DNA of 64,000 nt from Tetrapyrgos nigripes (taxonomy: Eukaryota; Basidiomycota; Agaricomycetes; Agaricales; Campanellaceae). A program made the position numbers and the translations under genes. The notes under the pieces are model-generated. The model was not told where the DNA came from and ran no database searches. It worked only from the letters and a program-made list of their open reading frames with translations. Below are positions 21,953 through 33,262 of the stretch, in pieces; position 1 is the stretch's first letter, and each line of letters begins with the position of its first letter. The stretch is taken from assembly GCA_013368315.1 (NCBI GenBank), contig JAACJM010000173.1, positions 62,001-126,000 of the forward strand, in the 5' to 3' direction.

Positions 21953-22750
21953 TCACGCAAAAAGGCGGTTTGCAATCCTTTCGGCCTCTAAATCTCTAGA
22001 CTGGAGAAGATGTCTTGCAGATTCCTGTGCTGCGCGTGCACCAGCATTTAACGTAGTCATGTTTCTAAGAAGATCTCGATATTCTGTAGTGGTCAGATGG
22101 TAAGTAAATCTTGTATATAGCTTGGGAAATCGGAAGGGAAGGTCTACGTACCATCAACGCTGCCTTGTGAGAATTCCCGAGCAGCTTGACGATCCTGCTG
22201 AACGGAAGTATGCTTGAAAGTGCAGTTCCCTCGCTTCTTTGCTTCACAATTGCTGCATCTTTTCTTCCAGCCTTGAAAGATGCAATCCTGGACCCCTTGG
22301 GCTATGCAAGGTAAGCAAGCAAAGGAGAGCTATCATTGTATGGATAAGTTATTAGCGAAATGACCCATCCTCTAGTATTGGTACGAGAAATGTACCTTCT
22401 TGAAAGGTTGGGGTGGAGATGTGGACGATTTGTTTCTTTTCGAGGCTTTGACGGTCAATGTAGTCGATGCATCCTCGAGAGATCGTGTACGTGGTCGCTT
22501 TAAAATTCGTGTATCTATGGATGATGTAGTCGGTACTACGTCAATCGTCTGGAAAGCAAGAAGTATCAGGCTGCAGTCAGGGATACTAGTATCGTCAAGG
22601 GTCCAAGTCACGGTGATCAACATATGATTTACTTACCGAGTTACTATCAGCGTCAGCCACATCCGTAGACTCGAGTCGATGTTTCAGACCAGTCATTGGA
22701 GGGCTTGAAGTCGGAGACGAAGGACCAGAAAGAAGTTCTTTCAAATCCAT
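21953..22750 (-). CDS. Small nuclear-type protein with agaric CxxC cysteine motif, four exons
   Basis: Exons by splice-site reading are 22637-22750, 22396-22548, 22152-22329 and 21953-22083. They total 576 nt, 191 residues, with all phases consistent and GT/AG at each junction (donors GTAAGT, GTACAT, GTACGT). Exons 1-2 encode a Ser/Thr/Pro-rich, basic, low-complexity N-terminus. Exon 3 encodes CLPC, then C, then RCSNC and NC: a C-X2-C-X6-C and C-X2-C-X6-C array followed by a helical C-terminus (exon 4). From memory, similar cysteine arrays are common in agaric proteins of unknown role and may bind zinc. The choice of 3' splice site at 22330 (TGATAG) rather than the closer ATAG is what brings the cysteines into frame. 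Confidence 0.75.
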
Positions 22751-23257
22751 GGTGGTAGTTTACTGTGACAAACGTTGAGCCTGAGAAGGGATCAAGTCCT
22801 CTCCTTTTAATGATCACGGTTAGAACGGTTAAAAGATCTCGGGCCCACGAGTCATCATGCCATTACCCAAAAAAGTGTCAAGGCTTCGTCACGGGCAACA
22901 CGATCAACACGGGGTTTCGCTAGAGTATACAACATGAGGAGATGCGTTCGTCGTAGACTACATGTGTACACACCAGCAAGCTAGGATGATAATACGATAA
23001 CATCGGCGAATAAACATGACCGCGCGCAGAGTGGCCAACGAGATTAGACGAGAATACATCCGCTTATACGCTTGCGGTCTAGTGCGGTGGGGGAAGTATC
23101 CGTGGTTAAATAATTGTTCACCGGAGGACCCTAAGCTGCGAATTTAATGTTGATGTGGCCCCTGGGCGCTCGCGCTGATCCAGAATTTGTATAGCTACAT
23201 AGACTCTCAAACGTTGTCACTGTGGTGCAGGGAGGTGGCCACTATCAATACTTTTTT

Positions 23258-23303
<46 letters not shown>

Positions 23304-23535
23304 GGGGGTTATCTCGAAAAGCGTCCCAGCGACTCGAGAGTTCACCGGTGAATTCACATCAGAAGACAACATCTCAATCTATATAAATACCTGCAGGAAG
23401 TGTGTAATTGACCGGCCAGGTCAGATCTCCGCCGTGTGCGACTTTCTTCCGTTGATGGTTTGACCGATTTCCAACGATGTAATTACCATTGAGCGTCCTA
23501 GAGTTTCCTACGTAACCCAATCTTACTGGTCCCCA
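22751..23535. other. Intergenic region with a 43-base G run
   Basis: No gene was recognised. It holds the presumed promoter of the 21953-22750 gene and the homopolymer annotated at 23252-23302. Confidence 0.5.
23252..23302 (+). repeat. Homopolymer T8 G43
   Basis: Eight T are followed by 43 uninterrupted G (23260-23302), then AGGGGG. Such a run could form G-quadruplexes, or its length could be a sequencing or assembly artefact. Confidence 0.9.
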
Positions 23536-25692
23536 CTACGCCTCACCCTGAACATCTCCATCTTCTAATCTCGTCAACAAAGTAAACCCCTCGGATACCT
23601 CTTCTCCATCAGGAAACACAGCAAAAACGTACATTGGGTCCTCGTCCATCTTCCACCACCGGAGTTCCTCCAGCACCTGTTCGAAATCAAACAACTCGTG
23701 ATTCTCTGTCCAGCATTCTGAAAGTAAAGCAGGTTTCGCATTGACCTCTGATGCCACTGCTACTGAAGTTGGATTACGAAAGTCGAATCTGAGGATATAG
23801 GCGTCGTTTGCCAAAAATTTGTCGTAGTTTGCTGAACGGTGATGTAAAAGCGCAATATTTTGAGCTCGGTGTTCATAGTAATAGCGCCTGACAAGAAAAT
23901 GGGTGAAATCGAGTTGGTGTTTGGTCATTTGACGGATGTCGAATGAGACGAAAGCTAGATAAGTTCACAAGGACGGCGGATTCGGAAGAGAAACCACAGG
24001 TCAGTACATAGACAAGTAAGTAACAAAGGATTTTATGAGACTCACAAAAATGATCGTTCTTGAGAAACGTCGTATCGTGAAGGCATTGTGCGCGGTGCCC
24101 ATGACGCCAGGCAGCCTTTTGACACTGCTTGGAGCAGTACATAGCCCTTTTGCATTTAGAGCAACGCTGCATCAGTATAGAAACATCGTCTATGATGGAG
24201 GACTTGTGCGGACACTAGTAAAATGCGTAAGGGAAAGATCATCCACAACTTAAGCCTCGAAATAAAAATCACCTTTCCGTTTTCGCAGAATTTCACACTA
24301 TCCAACTGCTCAAAAGCAGACTTGATCTCCAGTCTCTCTTCCATCACCGCGTGGAGCCGTGCGAGGGAAGAATAGAGTGCTTGATCCACTTGACATATCT
24401 CTAGGCATTCTTCAAACCTCGGTTTATCCGCGATCAGACGACGCTTTGACAGCGCCTTCATAACCGGTAGATAAACTGAGAACCTAGAGATGTTGTCGAA
24501 TAGACGAATAAGCTGCAGAAGAGTACCGTCCTGTTGGGGAAATCGAATAAAAGTGGTAGCGCACTTGACTGCTGCAGAAAGGATACCGCTCTGCAGAGCC
24601 TGTACGAGGACGGTGTATCCAAACCACTGAATGGCGTCATTGATAAACTCCAGTGAGCAACACAAGACACCGGTGAGCCCAAATCGAGTAGGAAGATCCA
24701 TACGTAGTTCTCCAATATGTTCGCCCATACGAGTACCAAAATGAGCGTACGAAGAAGCACGGTAGGTGAACTGTGCTATCCATCGAGCTGCGCCAATCTT
24801 CAGTAATCGAGCTGTGACATACTGGGAGACGGAATAAAAGTTTCTGAAACGAAAAAGGGAAAGTAGGAGCCGCATCGTTCCATCGAGAGTCGTAAAGTCC
24901 TTCTTGCCAAGTTGTATACCTCTCGTGAATGGCTCGATAAAGAGTGGCGCTGCGATATCGGCCATCTTTTCGTATTGATAAGCCATATAAGGACGCCAGT
25001 CCCGAGGGTCATACTCATTGGTACTTTGAATAAAAGTCAAAGCGTCTGCGAGGTTCTTCTCCGACGACTCGTCATGGCGATAGCGCGAATCAATGACATG
25101 GATGTTGAGTCGCGTCAAAGAAAGGACGAAATCAGGATATATGAGGAAAGCGCCGCAAAGGGGTCCATGGGGCATCAGGGCTGCAAGAACGCGTGTTACG
25201 ATGAGCTCTAGATTTTCGTGCACCTCTGTTCGAATTTGCAAGTCCAGATGCGCGATTGGAACGTCTACCACTGTGGTGATGAAATGTCGAATCCAGGTCC
25301 AGATACCCTTGAGGTGCTCCATGACGAGTAAAGCATACCCTGCTTTTGCGGTGTCGGATGGACGGTCTTGCTCTAAATATGAGGGTAGTAAAACTTTGCC
25401 AAGTACATTCATTGCCACAAAGGCTAGAGGTCCTATAACAGGAGGAAGAGGTTCGGTAGAATGAACAAGCTTTGACGCCGTTCTGGATGTATGGTGGAAG
25501 ACGACCGGAAGAAGGATATTCTGGTAAATAGAGCGATCCTTTGTAGCCAAATTGCCCAAGTGCATCATGGCGTCCTCATCTCCGTCCATGGCTCGGGATT
25601 GGAGGCGCTAATGATTGCGTGAGGACGATGGTTACATGGAAGGGAGCTCAACGACATACCTGAATAAGTGCTTGAGATACTTGAGAGGTCAT
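23536..25692 (-). CDS. MYND-type zinc finger protein, four exons
   Basis: Exons 25660-25692, 24273-25607, 24046-24214 and 23536-23954 join to 1956 nt, 651 residues, with all phases consistent and GT/AG ends. The start at 25692 adds 17 residues upstream of the ATG in exon 2. The first 440 residues are a mostly alpha-helical region of the kind that precedes MYND in many agaric proteins. The finger spans exons 2-3: FCENGKC, RCSKC, YCSKQC and H-X3-C (WRHGHRAQC). The first cysteine pair is spaced C-X4-C rather than C-X2-C, a spacing I associate with the agaric MYND set. MYND fingers mediate protein contacts; no enzyme domain such as SET is visible. The gene diverges from the ATP synthase gene with 410 bp between start codons. 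Confidence 0.88.
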
Positions 25693-26102
25693 GTCTTGAT
25701 TCGGCCTAGTAAGTAGTGAGAGGGAGGAGCTGAGATAGGATGTTCTTTCAAAGAGTTGAAGCTCTTTGTTCCATCCCTTTGTTCGTCCTTTTAAAGCGCC
25801 GCCCCGTAGGACCTTTAACTTCGGACATACCCGGCCGGCCAGAGCTCAACGGATAGTTCAAGGGCCATATTCTCCATGGTTGGCTTACAAGTGGGAGCTC
25901 CAGAATGGTCATTTTTGAAGTAAGGCTGGCACGGTGGACGTTTGAGAGCAACCGAATTTGGCAATTGAAAAGTGGCTACGAGTCTGCTTACCAAGACCTT
26001 CCGAAACAAATACTGCCTAACACCTCCCAAACAAACATCCCGAAATCATCCACTTCCCTCGTCACTGTCAATTCTTTCCTCTTCCTCATCGTCACCTCCG
26101 TC
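25693..26102. promoter_or_regulatory. Divergent promoter region, MYND gene and ATP synthase subunit f gene
   Basis: 410 bp separate the two start codons. No TATA box was picked out. The plus-strand sequence before 26103 is pyrimidine-rich, as usual for strongly expressed fungal genes. Shared regulation is possible but not shown. Confidence 0.5.
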
Positions 26103-28302
26103 ATGCACGCTTCACTCGTTCGCCGCCAGCTCGGTGGGCTCGTTCCTCCCAAAATTGCTACTCCCAAGTCTGTTGTGCGTATCTTTGTCCAATTCTTGAC
26201 TGCTTTGTTGAAAATTACTGACGTGGATGTACATGCTGTTTTTCCGTTTATTCTATGTTTTTGACGAATTTTCTTGGGGAATCTTCCTGTCGTGTCATGT
26301 CTCTCGGAAATGGACTCACTCTTGCCTGGTTGTTGCTCGGCTTTGCTCGTCAACGTCAACCGTGAAAACACGCGTCTGCCCACACCCCCTGCAACTGGTC
26401 ACCTACCTGTCCATGAAACAGTCTGGCGGCTCCGCAGCCGGCCTTTCCCCTCTTGTCAACTTTTACTCCAAACTCCCCAAAGGACCCGCATCCTCTGGCA
26501 GCGGCGGCCTCAAAGGACGTTACTTTTCAGGGGAAAACGCCTCTGGTAAACCCCTCGTTGCATTGATTGTGGGGATTTTTGCAATTGGGTATACCATTGA
26601 TTATAACAGTGAGTGTTCTTGTTCCTTTCTTTAGGCGTTTTTGGGGAATCGGGGAGTTGGGAAATTGGGGTGGGGTTTTTGGTTATTTGAGTGGTTTGGG
26701 ATTTGGTTTTACCTTCTTCGGTTCTACGTTTACTTGTGGTTGGTGGTGGAGTTGTTGGGTATTGGGTTTTTGTTGTTGGGCTTTGTTTTCGTCCCTTTGT
26801 TGTATTTTTCTCGTTCGCTTTTGGGCGTTGGTGTCCATTTCTCCAGATTTTGGACCCCTCGTGTTGGGGCGCTGGTTGGGTTACTGAGTAGAGGACGGCG
26901 TAGATGACCCATACGCGCTGCGTCACCGTAGTCTCTGGACTAGGCGCATATATGCAGTCCATGTCGTCTTCGTCGCCTAGGAGAGATGACGATGTCGTTA
27001 CTCGATGCTGTTGCAGTCGCTGTTGATGTGTCTGCTTCAGCCTCGTTTCCATTTCGTTTCATTTTTTTTTTTTGTCCTTTCACGTTTTCTCCTAATTCAT
27101 CCTTTCTCTGCCTTTTTCGTTTCTCTTCACCTCTTGTCTCTGTCCTCCTCTTCCCGTTCCGTGTAAGAGCATATTACTGACTATCTTTATCTCGTCCTGT
27201 TTCCCTTTCCTCCTCGTCTCCTTGATCTCTGATCCCGGATCTCCCCCTCGCCCGTACCTGTCATCATCGACGTTGACCTTGCCGTCTGTCCATACGCTCT
27301 CGCTCTCTGGATTTGGACCTGGATTTGGTCGTTCTTTGGCTGCTATTCCACACCATATAAAACGCATACACAACGTTCTGGACGTCTGGGGACTACGTTG
27401 ATGTTTACAGTGCACTTGAGTGAGTGACTCCTTCCTTTTACCTGTTCTCTTCATTCCCTTTCCGCTTTTTGCTTCATTTTTTCCCTCTTTTTTTCTATCT
27501 CGTTTGACGGGTCGCTCTTTCTTTCCCGTTGACCTGTCTTGCTTCCTCCTTTTACTTCGTTTCCTTTTCTTCCTTCCTGCTATTCTTGCATACCTTCTTG
27601 CTTTGTTTCCCAACTCTGCTTCTTTGGTTCTTGCTCTCCCACGTCCCCGTCCTATAATTTCTACCACTATGTCTTCCGCGACGTACTACCTCCCCTACTT
27701 GTTCTGGCCCTTGTTCTGGTCCACGTTCTGCTTACTCTTGCTTGGGCCCATCCCTACCTATACCTTTATACCTATACCTATACAGTCCCTTCTTCCTGTT
27801 CTCTTTTTTTCGACGCTGTCCCTTTTTACCCTCTTTTCATGCCGACATCCTGGTCTGCCATCTTCACCAGCGGTGTATCACTGCTTCATTGCTCGTCTTT
27901 CACTTCTTGTTATACCTCCCTTTCTGCTGCTGCCTGTTGCTGCGTACTACTTGTTGGTGCTCGTCCGTGGTGGATCAGCGGTATGCTTGACGGTGATAGT
28001 ACCTAAATGATACGTTTGGGCATAATCATCAGCTTCGTTTCATCATTTTTCCTTATGTCCTAGTTTCCGTATCTTCGTTCACCCTTTTTGTTTTTGTGAC
28101 TGTGTCCGTTTCGTCACGCACGTTTTTTTCCCTCTTGTCTCCTTGCATACCATGCCTCATAGCTTCATCGCCGTTTTTGCACTGTTTCGTCTTCCCCTGG
28201 TCCTTTCCCTTCTTTATCTCTTGTTTTTGTTCATTACCGACTGACTGACCCGCTCTTTCTTCTGTGATATTTACAGAGCACCACAAGAACCACGCTCATT
28301 AA
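26103..28302 (+). CDS. ATP17: Mitochondrial F1Fo ATP synthase subunit f, four exons with a 9-nt microexon
   Basis: Exons 26103-26174, 26422-26608, 27411-27419 and 28277-28302 join to 294 nt, 97 residues, all phases consistent. The product is a small inner-membrane subunit of the Fo stator. Family marks are LVPPKIATPK near residue 13, PLVNFYSKLPKGP near 35, YFSGENASGKP near 60, one membrane helix (LVALIVGIFAIGYTIDY) and the C-terminal HLKHHKNHAH. Yeast Atp17 has the same order and length (about 100 residues) with HLRHHK near its end. The HLK codons come from the microexon TGCACTTGA, flanked by TTTACAG and GTGAGTG. Introns of 247, 802 and 857 bp are long for an agaric. Intron 1 uses donor GTGCGT. 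Its arrangement is seen in the sequence; splicing was not tested. Confidence 0.93.
27411..27419 (+). other. ATP17: 9-nt microexon of ATP17
   Basis: TTTACAG, then TGCACTTGA, then GTGAGTG. It restores frame between exon 2 (phase 1, ends GATTATAACA) and exon 4 (starts AGCACCAC), giving Asn-Met-His-Leu-Lys-His-His. Without it the conserved HL pair would be missing. Confidence 0.88.
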
Positions 28303-31300
28303 TGTAAATGCGTCGCAAAAGTGGCTGGTTGAAGCTGTTATCCTTGCTGTGGTTAGGAGGGAGTAGAACTAGCGCCTAAGCCTTGGGTGTTGTTAGAATG
28401 ATAGAAAATTCATGATGCGTAACAACGTTGTTAGCAGACTCATAGTCTACCATGAATATGCTGCGGTGATTGGATCTAAATGGCCGACAAAAAGGAGATT
28501 CCTTTACATTTCAATTTGCTGGTAAGTGATCTATTGCCAGTACCTAATAGACGAAAGTACGTCTGGGAGAATATGTCCATTCGGCCATCACGAATTAACT
28601 TGTCGCCAAGCTTGATGCACGAATCTTGACGAGGTGGCAGCTCCCACACGTCCTGGAGTGGGTTCTGGGCTCCTGTGGGCATCGAAATCATCTTTAGCGT
28701 CATGTATGACCTCGGAAGACAGACCGTTCACCGAAACTACAGCTTCTCCTCAACTTGTCTTCAATCCAGCCCAGGCGAAGGTATATTAAGAGGAGGACAG
28801 TTGACACGGTGGAGCCAAAAGGAGTGAGGTGAATACCCCGAGTCAAGTTGACCTGTAAGGACCCAAAAAAGAAGTTAGTGAACGACAGTCATCGATAGAG
28901 CGAAGGACGAGATTTTTGATTTTGAGTGATACAAAGCGGACAAAACGAGACTCGTACCCCACTGTCAATAATCCACCCTAGTGTCATTCCATACGCCGTC
29001 TTTTGGGTCCAGGACTTTTTTACCCGCATCTCACACCTCGGCTATATATGGCCCTCCTTATTCAATATTCATCCTCCAGTACTCTTCTTCCTCGCAGCTT
29101 GTACGAGATGGGTTCGGCATCCTACTGTGTTGAATGTGGTCGCTGGAAAACCTACACAAGATCTAGAGACACTCGAGTTCAGACAGTATATCCATTTCCT
29201 TCCCCGCACATTTGTCTACATCCACCTCATCAGCATCTTACCCGTCGTCTTTGTCGCCGTCAAACCAAGCAGTCCCCACCATTCCCTCTCCCCCTCCCCG
29301 CCGCGTCTCCCAACCGCGTTCCCTCAACTATCTTCCACTAAACTTCACCCAGGGATACTACAACTTCTTAAACACAACCAACTCTGACTCGTCTCATTCT
29401 TGTCGGTCCTTCGGCATGCTTCGAGCTTTCTCGGACTCTTTTGTCGACGGGCAAACGAACCTTTGTGGGGGATGTGTAACCCCCAGGGTCTGATGGATCG
29501 GATGGTTACGAGGCCCTTTAGGCCGAGTTAACTTATGTCGACCCCTCAATTGAGTAGCAAAGGTTCTCACGGGTTCTAACTTTTACACGCCACCACAGCG
29601 CTCCAAAGTACCCGAACTGACGCTCAATACGTCATAGCTCATTTCTGCCTTGCCGCCCACCAACCACGACGAGCTTCAGGCGTATTTACCTTCCCTCAGC
29701 AGCCGTCGCAAGTCCAACTGCCGCTCTCTGAACCACTATGGGCTCCTCCACCCAACGTTCAAGGTGCTCTATCTAATTTTTTTAGTCAATTTTACAGTAT
29801 TACTTACTTATACAATGGGCCTCGTAATTTGCCATGCGAAGCAGTGGCACTTTTCCCCAGTCAGAGGATGCGTGTACGTGTTGATGGATAGTCCTCAAGA
29901 AGAGGGGGGAGAGGAATGAATTGGTTGTTAAGACTAGGGTTGGTGAGTAACGGTCTTCTTTTTGTTGCGTGGTTTCGTTTTTGTTTGCCATTTTAGTGTC
30001 GGTGTCGCTTTTGTCCTCCTTTCCTTCCTCTAACACGTACTAACTTTTCGGTTTAGCACTTCTTTCCTACCTCCTTCCCCTCTCTATTACCAACAACTAT
30101 TGTTACCTCTCTAGTGTCGCTCATGGCGCATCTAGGCTCTGCCGCTTCGCATATCTACTTATATTCGTTGCCGTTGGGGGTGGGGTATCCAGGGAGTACG
30201 AAATCTAGTTGTGGGGCGTGCTTATAGGCGGTGATTAATGATTAGGTGAGTTTTGTTTCATCTGCTCTGTGGTCGCGTTCTGGGTCTGCGTTTTCATCAT
30301 TCATGCATAATTTTTCGTCTTGCGTGGTTGCGTCTTGGGATGGCTTTCGGGATCTTCGTTTTCTTTTCCGCTTTTGTTTTCGTTTTCGTCTTTTCTTCTC
30401 TTTGCCGTTTAGTCGCTCACTGTTCGGTTTTTTTTTTTTTTTCATCATCATCATCATCATCCACATCTTCGCTATCATTCAGTACCTCCAACACGGACAC
30501 GGACACGGGTGGTTCTTCGGGTTGTGTTGGGGTGGGTATGGGTATGGGTACGGTACTACAAGGATAGGCGACTAGGACCTCAGGAAGGCGATAATTTACG
30601 GGACTGTACGGGATGACTACGCTTCACACCTCGACGACGTGAAGGAATCAGGAACAAGGCGAATGGAAGCAGTGTAATCCGGGAGGAGGAGCGACGATGC
30701 TGGGACAGGTTCCGTCGGGGAGGGTTTGACAAAGCACCAGGTTGGGTTGTGGGTAATTTGGGAGTGAGATGAATGGGGGGCATTGGGCATTGGTTGTCTA
30801 CCTTGTCACCCTCAACGTTCTCATCAAAGTCTGTCATTCTCGTCTCGTCGGTTGAGTAGGTTGTCGGCCGTCGGTCCTCGTACCACACTCTCACCAATCT
30901 GGCGAGCATCGTCTCGTCATCTTCTAGTGGTCGACTCTTCCACGGCGTATCGACCGGTCCTCGTCCTCGTCAGCGTTGACTATCTCCTGCTATCGGTTAG
31001 GCATTCCCCTGTCTCCAGTTTTCCGTTGTCATATCTGCTTCCGCTTCCGATTAGACCTTAGTTCACTCCCCCCGCTCCTTGTGGTCTACTAGAACGATCT
31101 CGTCGTGTCTGTCGTCCCAGCTCCGCCCTCCAACCTCTTTCTCGTTTCAGACAGCCATACATGGAATGTCGATTAACTCGGCGATAGGTACTCGATCGGC
31201 ATGTCTAGGCACGCGTTTCGACTTCAACTTGGGATCTTTCCGTTTGTCTTTTCTTGTCGAATGACGATGATTTTCAGCCCTTGATCCTGATCATGCCTAA

Positions 31301-31843
31301 CTTCTAGCCTGGAGACCAACCGCTCCCGTAGGGAGCCCTAACCTCATTCGTAGCAGTAATGATAGTGGTGTTCCTCTGACTGCGCCACGCCATCGAGAGG
31401 TGTCATCGTGAGGGCGTTTGTACAGACAAGCGGATTCTGTATATTATACATATCAGATCAATTCCTGGTAGTCTAATGTCTATCACTGGTGGCACCGTGT
31501 TGAAAGTTGGGACCAATCACATACTGGCAGATTGTCATATTGATACCTTAAGCCTGTCCATAAGTAATGCTAATCTTGTGTTGATCATGCCATTCAAAGA
31601 TTAACAGTCTACTTCCTTACCGTGGCATCAACTTCCTCGGGAACAGATATCGCCTTACTTCTTATGTTTCTGTAAAACTTCTGCGACCTTTTAATGGATA
31701 GTATATAACTCGTCGGTGTTCTTCTCGAACTCTTCAAGCTGACAGACGGGATCTGTCTACTTTACTTCAAGTTACAAGCGTCTCGAGACACTGCTCGTAT
31801 TTCACCCACCACATTGCCTCATAACTCGGAACGCGCTTCGGAA
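28303..31843. other. Long spacer with weak gene candidates only
   Basis: The region keeps CpGs and looks like host DNA. Candidates too weak to call are a 75-codon minus frame 28476-28703; a plus frame starting at ATG 29109 (MGSASYCVECGRW) about 60 bp after a TATATAT box; a Ser/Pro-rich frame 29212-29493; and a basic minus frame 30580-30909. Low-complexity stretches occur near 30430-30465 (T run and TCA repeats), 30490-30510 (GGACAC) and 30530-30555 (GGGTAT). A copy of a dispersed repeat lies at 29811-29890. Confidence 0.45.
29811..29890 (+). repeat. Dispersed repeat copy
   Basis: ATGGGCCTCGTAATTTGCCATGCGAAGCAG matches in two parts elsewhere: GGGCCTCGTAATT (36575-36590 and 56213-56226 variants) and CCATGCGAAGCAGTGGCAC (56834-56852 variant). 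Described here by positions because the full match is longer than can be quoted; differences are mostly CG versus TG or CA. Confidence 0.55.
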
Positions 31844-33262
31844 ATGATTACTTCCATTCCTTCACCCAACACGAACCTTACCTCTTTCAATATGACTTCG
31901 CTAGCAAAGGTGTCCAACCCATTTGCACCATTAGCACTCCTTCCCCCGGAAATAGCCCGTGCTGCGGAAAATGGAATTTATATTCAAGTTGCAACGCTTG
32001 GAGTGAGTACTCGCCATCGTGAAGCTGGAGATCATAGTTGACCATGCTTCTCCCTCTCTATGACAGATGTTTATCTGGGACATCCTAACCAATCTTCGTG
32101 GAGATTATCAGATCATTTTTGGACTTGGCCATGCCAGCTCATTGCCAGTGGCTCGGGCAGGACCAATGTTAGGCAAGATATCGATTCCGAGAGTTGCGCT
32201 ACCAACTGTGGTGTATTTTATCTCTCGATTAACGACGTTGGGATGTGAGTTGAGCTCAACACTTCTCATGGGTGAGTACTCGACACAAATTCAAACTACT
32301 TACTAAACGTCGAACGTCATTTCCTATGTGCAGTCGCACCGGTCCCCTGTACTCTAATCAGTCACATCGTCAAAGTCACCTACTTCCTCTCGGTGACCTC
32401 CACCTCTCTACTCTTCTTCTTCCGAGTCAGCGCTCTATACCGCAATCACCCATACATCAGAGCAATATTTTTCTTCCTTTGGGTTGTCACCGTCGGACTT
32501 GCATCACTTGATTTTCTGTTCGTTGATATCGGGACTCTATCACTCGGACAGACACATCAATGTATACTGCTAAAGGTTAAGAAGATCTTTGCATTGATTC
32601 CTACATCTGCGTTGCTAGCGCAAGATACGTCAGTGTTTTTGGCAATCTCGTATAAGCTTTATAGGCATGCGCATCATGATTTTAGGGAGGAGTCTGCAAC
32701 AGGTCCAGGATTGGCATTGGGAAGCCTGAGTAGGACTGGGGCATTCTTCTTCTCTGGGAAGAATTTACCAGCATTTTCGAGGGCGTTATTGAAAGATGGG
32801 CAGGTATATTATCTGTAAGTACTAGTCCTGCTTCTATTTGTTGTGGAGCAATGACCATTGGTGGCGTACAATTTCTTCTTTCAATCTAGAATCTCCTTTT
32901 TGTGCTCCACAGCTCTGGTAGCACTCCTCATCACTCCTCATCTCAACGACTATTATCGGTCATTTTTGATTCCTCTGCACATTGCCATCATCAACTCCAT
33001 GGTGTGTTATGTCTTTAGAAACGTCAAACTGGGGAGGATTCGAAATCATCAAATTGATGAGGCCCCCCAATCAACGATGCGGTTTCATCAACGCTCAGTC
33101 ACGCCAGTTGCTTCGGAAGTGATACCTGTGTCTCTAAATCGATGGGAAAGTCAGAGTCCTTCAGTGATTGGATCACAGATGGAGACAGAGCGAGGCACCG
33201 ACACCGAGAATCAAGCTGGGAACTCTGGGTCGGGGAGGAAGAGGGATTGGAATGCATCGTAG
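31844..33262 (+). CDS. Multi-pass (about 7 TM) agaric membrane protein, four exons
   Basis: Exons 31844-32002, 32067-32271, 32334-32814 and 32890-33262 join to 1218 nt, 405 residues, with consistent phases and GT/AG ends. The first in-frame ATG is 31844; ATG 31892 (MTSLAKVSNP) is an alternative 16 codons later. Hydrophobic segments include FIWDILTNL onward, LPTVVYFISRLTTLG, VTSTSLLFFFRVSALY, IRAIFFFLWVVTVGLASL, FALIPTSALLAQDTSVFL, FLCSTALVALLITPHL and FLIPLHIAIINSMVCYVF. The C-terminal 80 residues are hydrophilic and Ser/Gln-rich. Motifs such as WDILTNLRGDY and FPTVVYF-like LPTVVYFISR recall a large family of agaric seven-pass proteins of unknown function (DUF6533-like neighbourhood), recognised from memory. 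A receptor-like role is speculation. Confidence 0.85.

Noticed and set aside
26609..28276. Long open frames on both strands within 26.6-28.3 kb (up to about 196 codons)
   Set aside because: They are pyrimidine-rich low-complexity frames inside the two long introns of ATP17, with no domain or splice logic of their own.
30242..30575. Hydrophobic plus-strand frames with a Phe/Ser/Ile-rich run
   Set aside because: They arise from T-rich and TCA-repeat low-complexity DNA.
31814..31843. Upstream start for the 405-residue membrane protein
   Set aside because: The codon at 31814 is TTG; the first ATG in frame is 31844.
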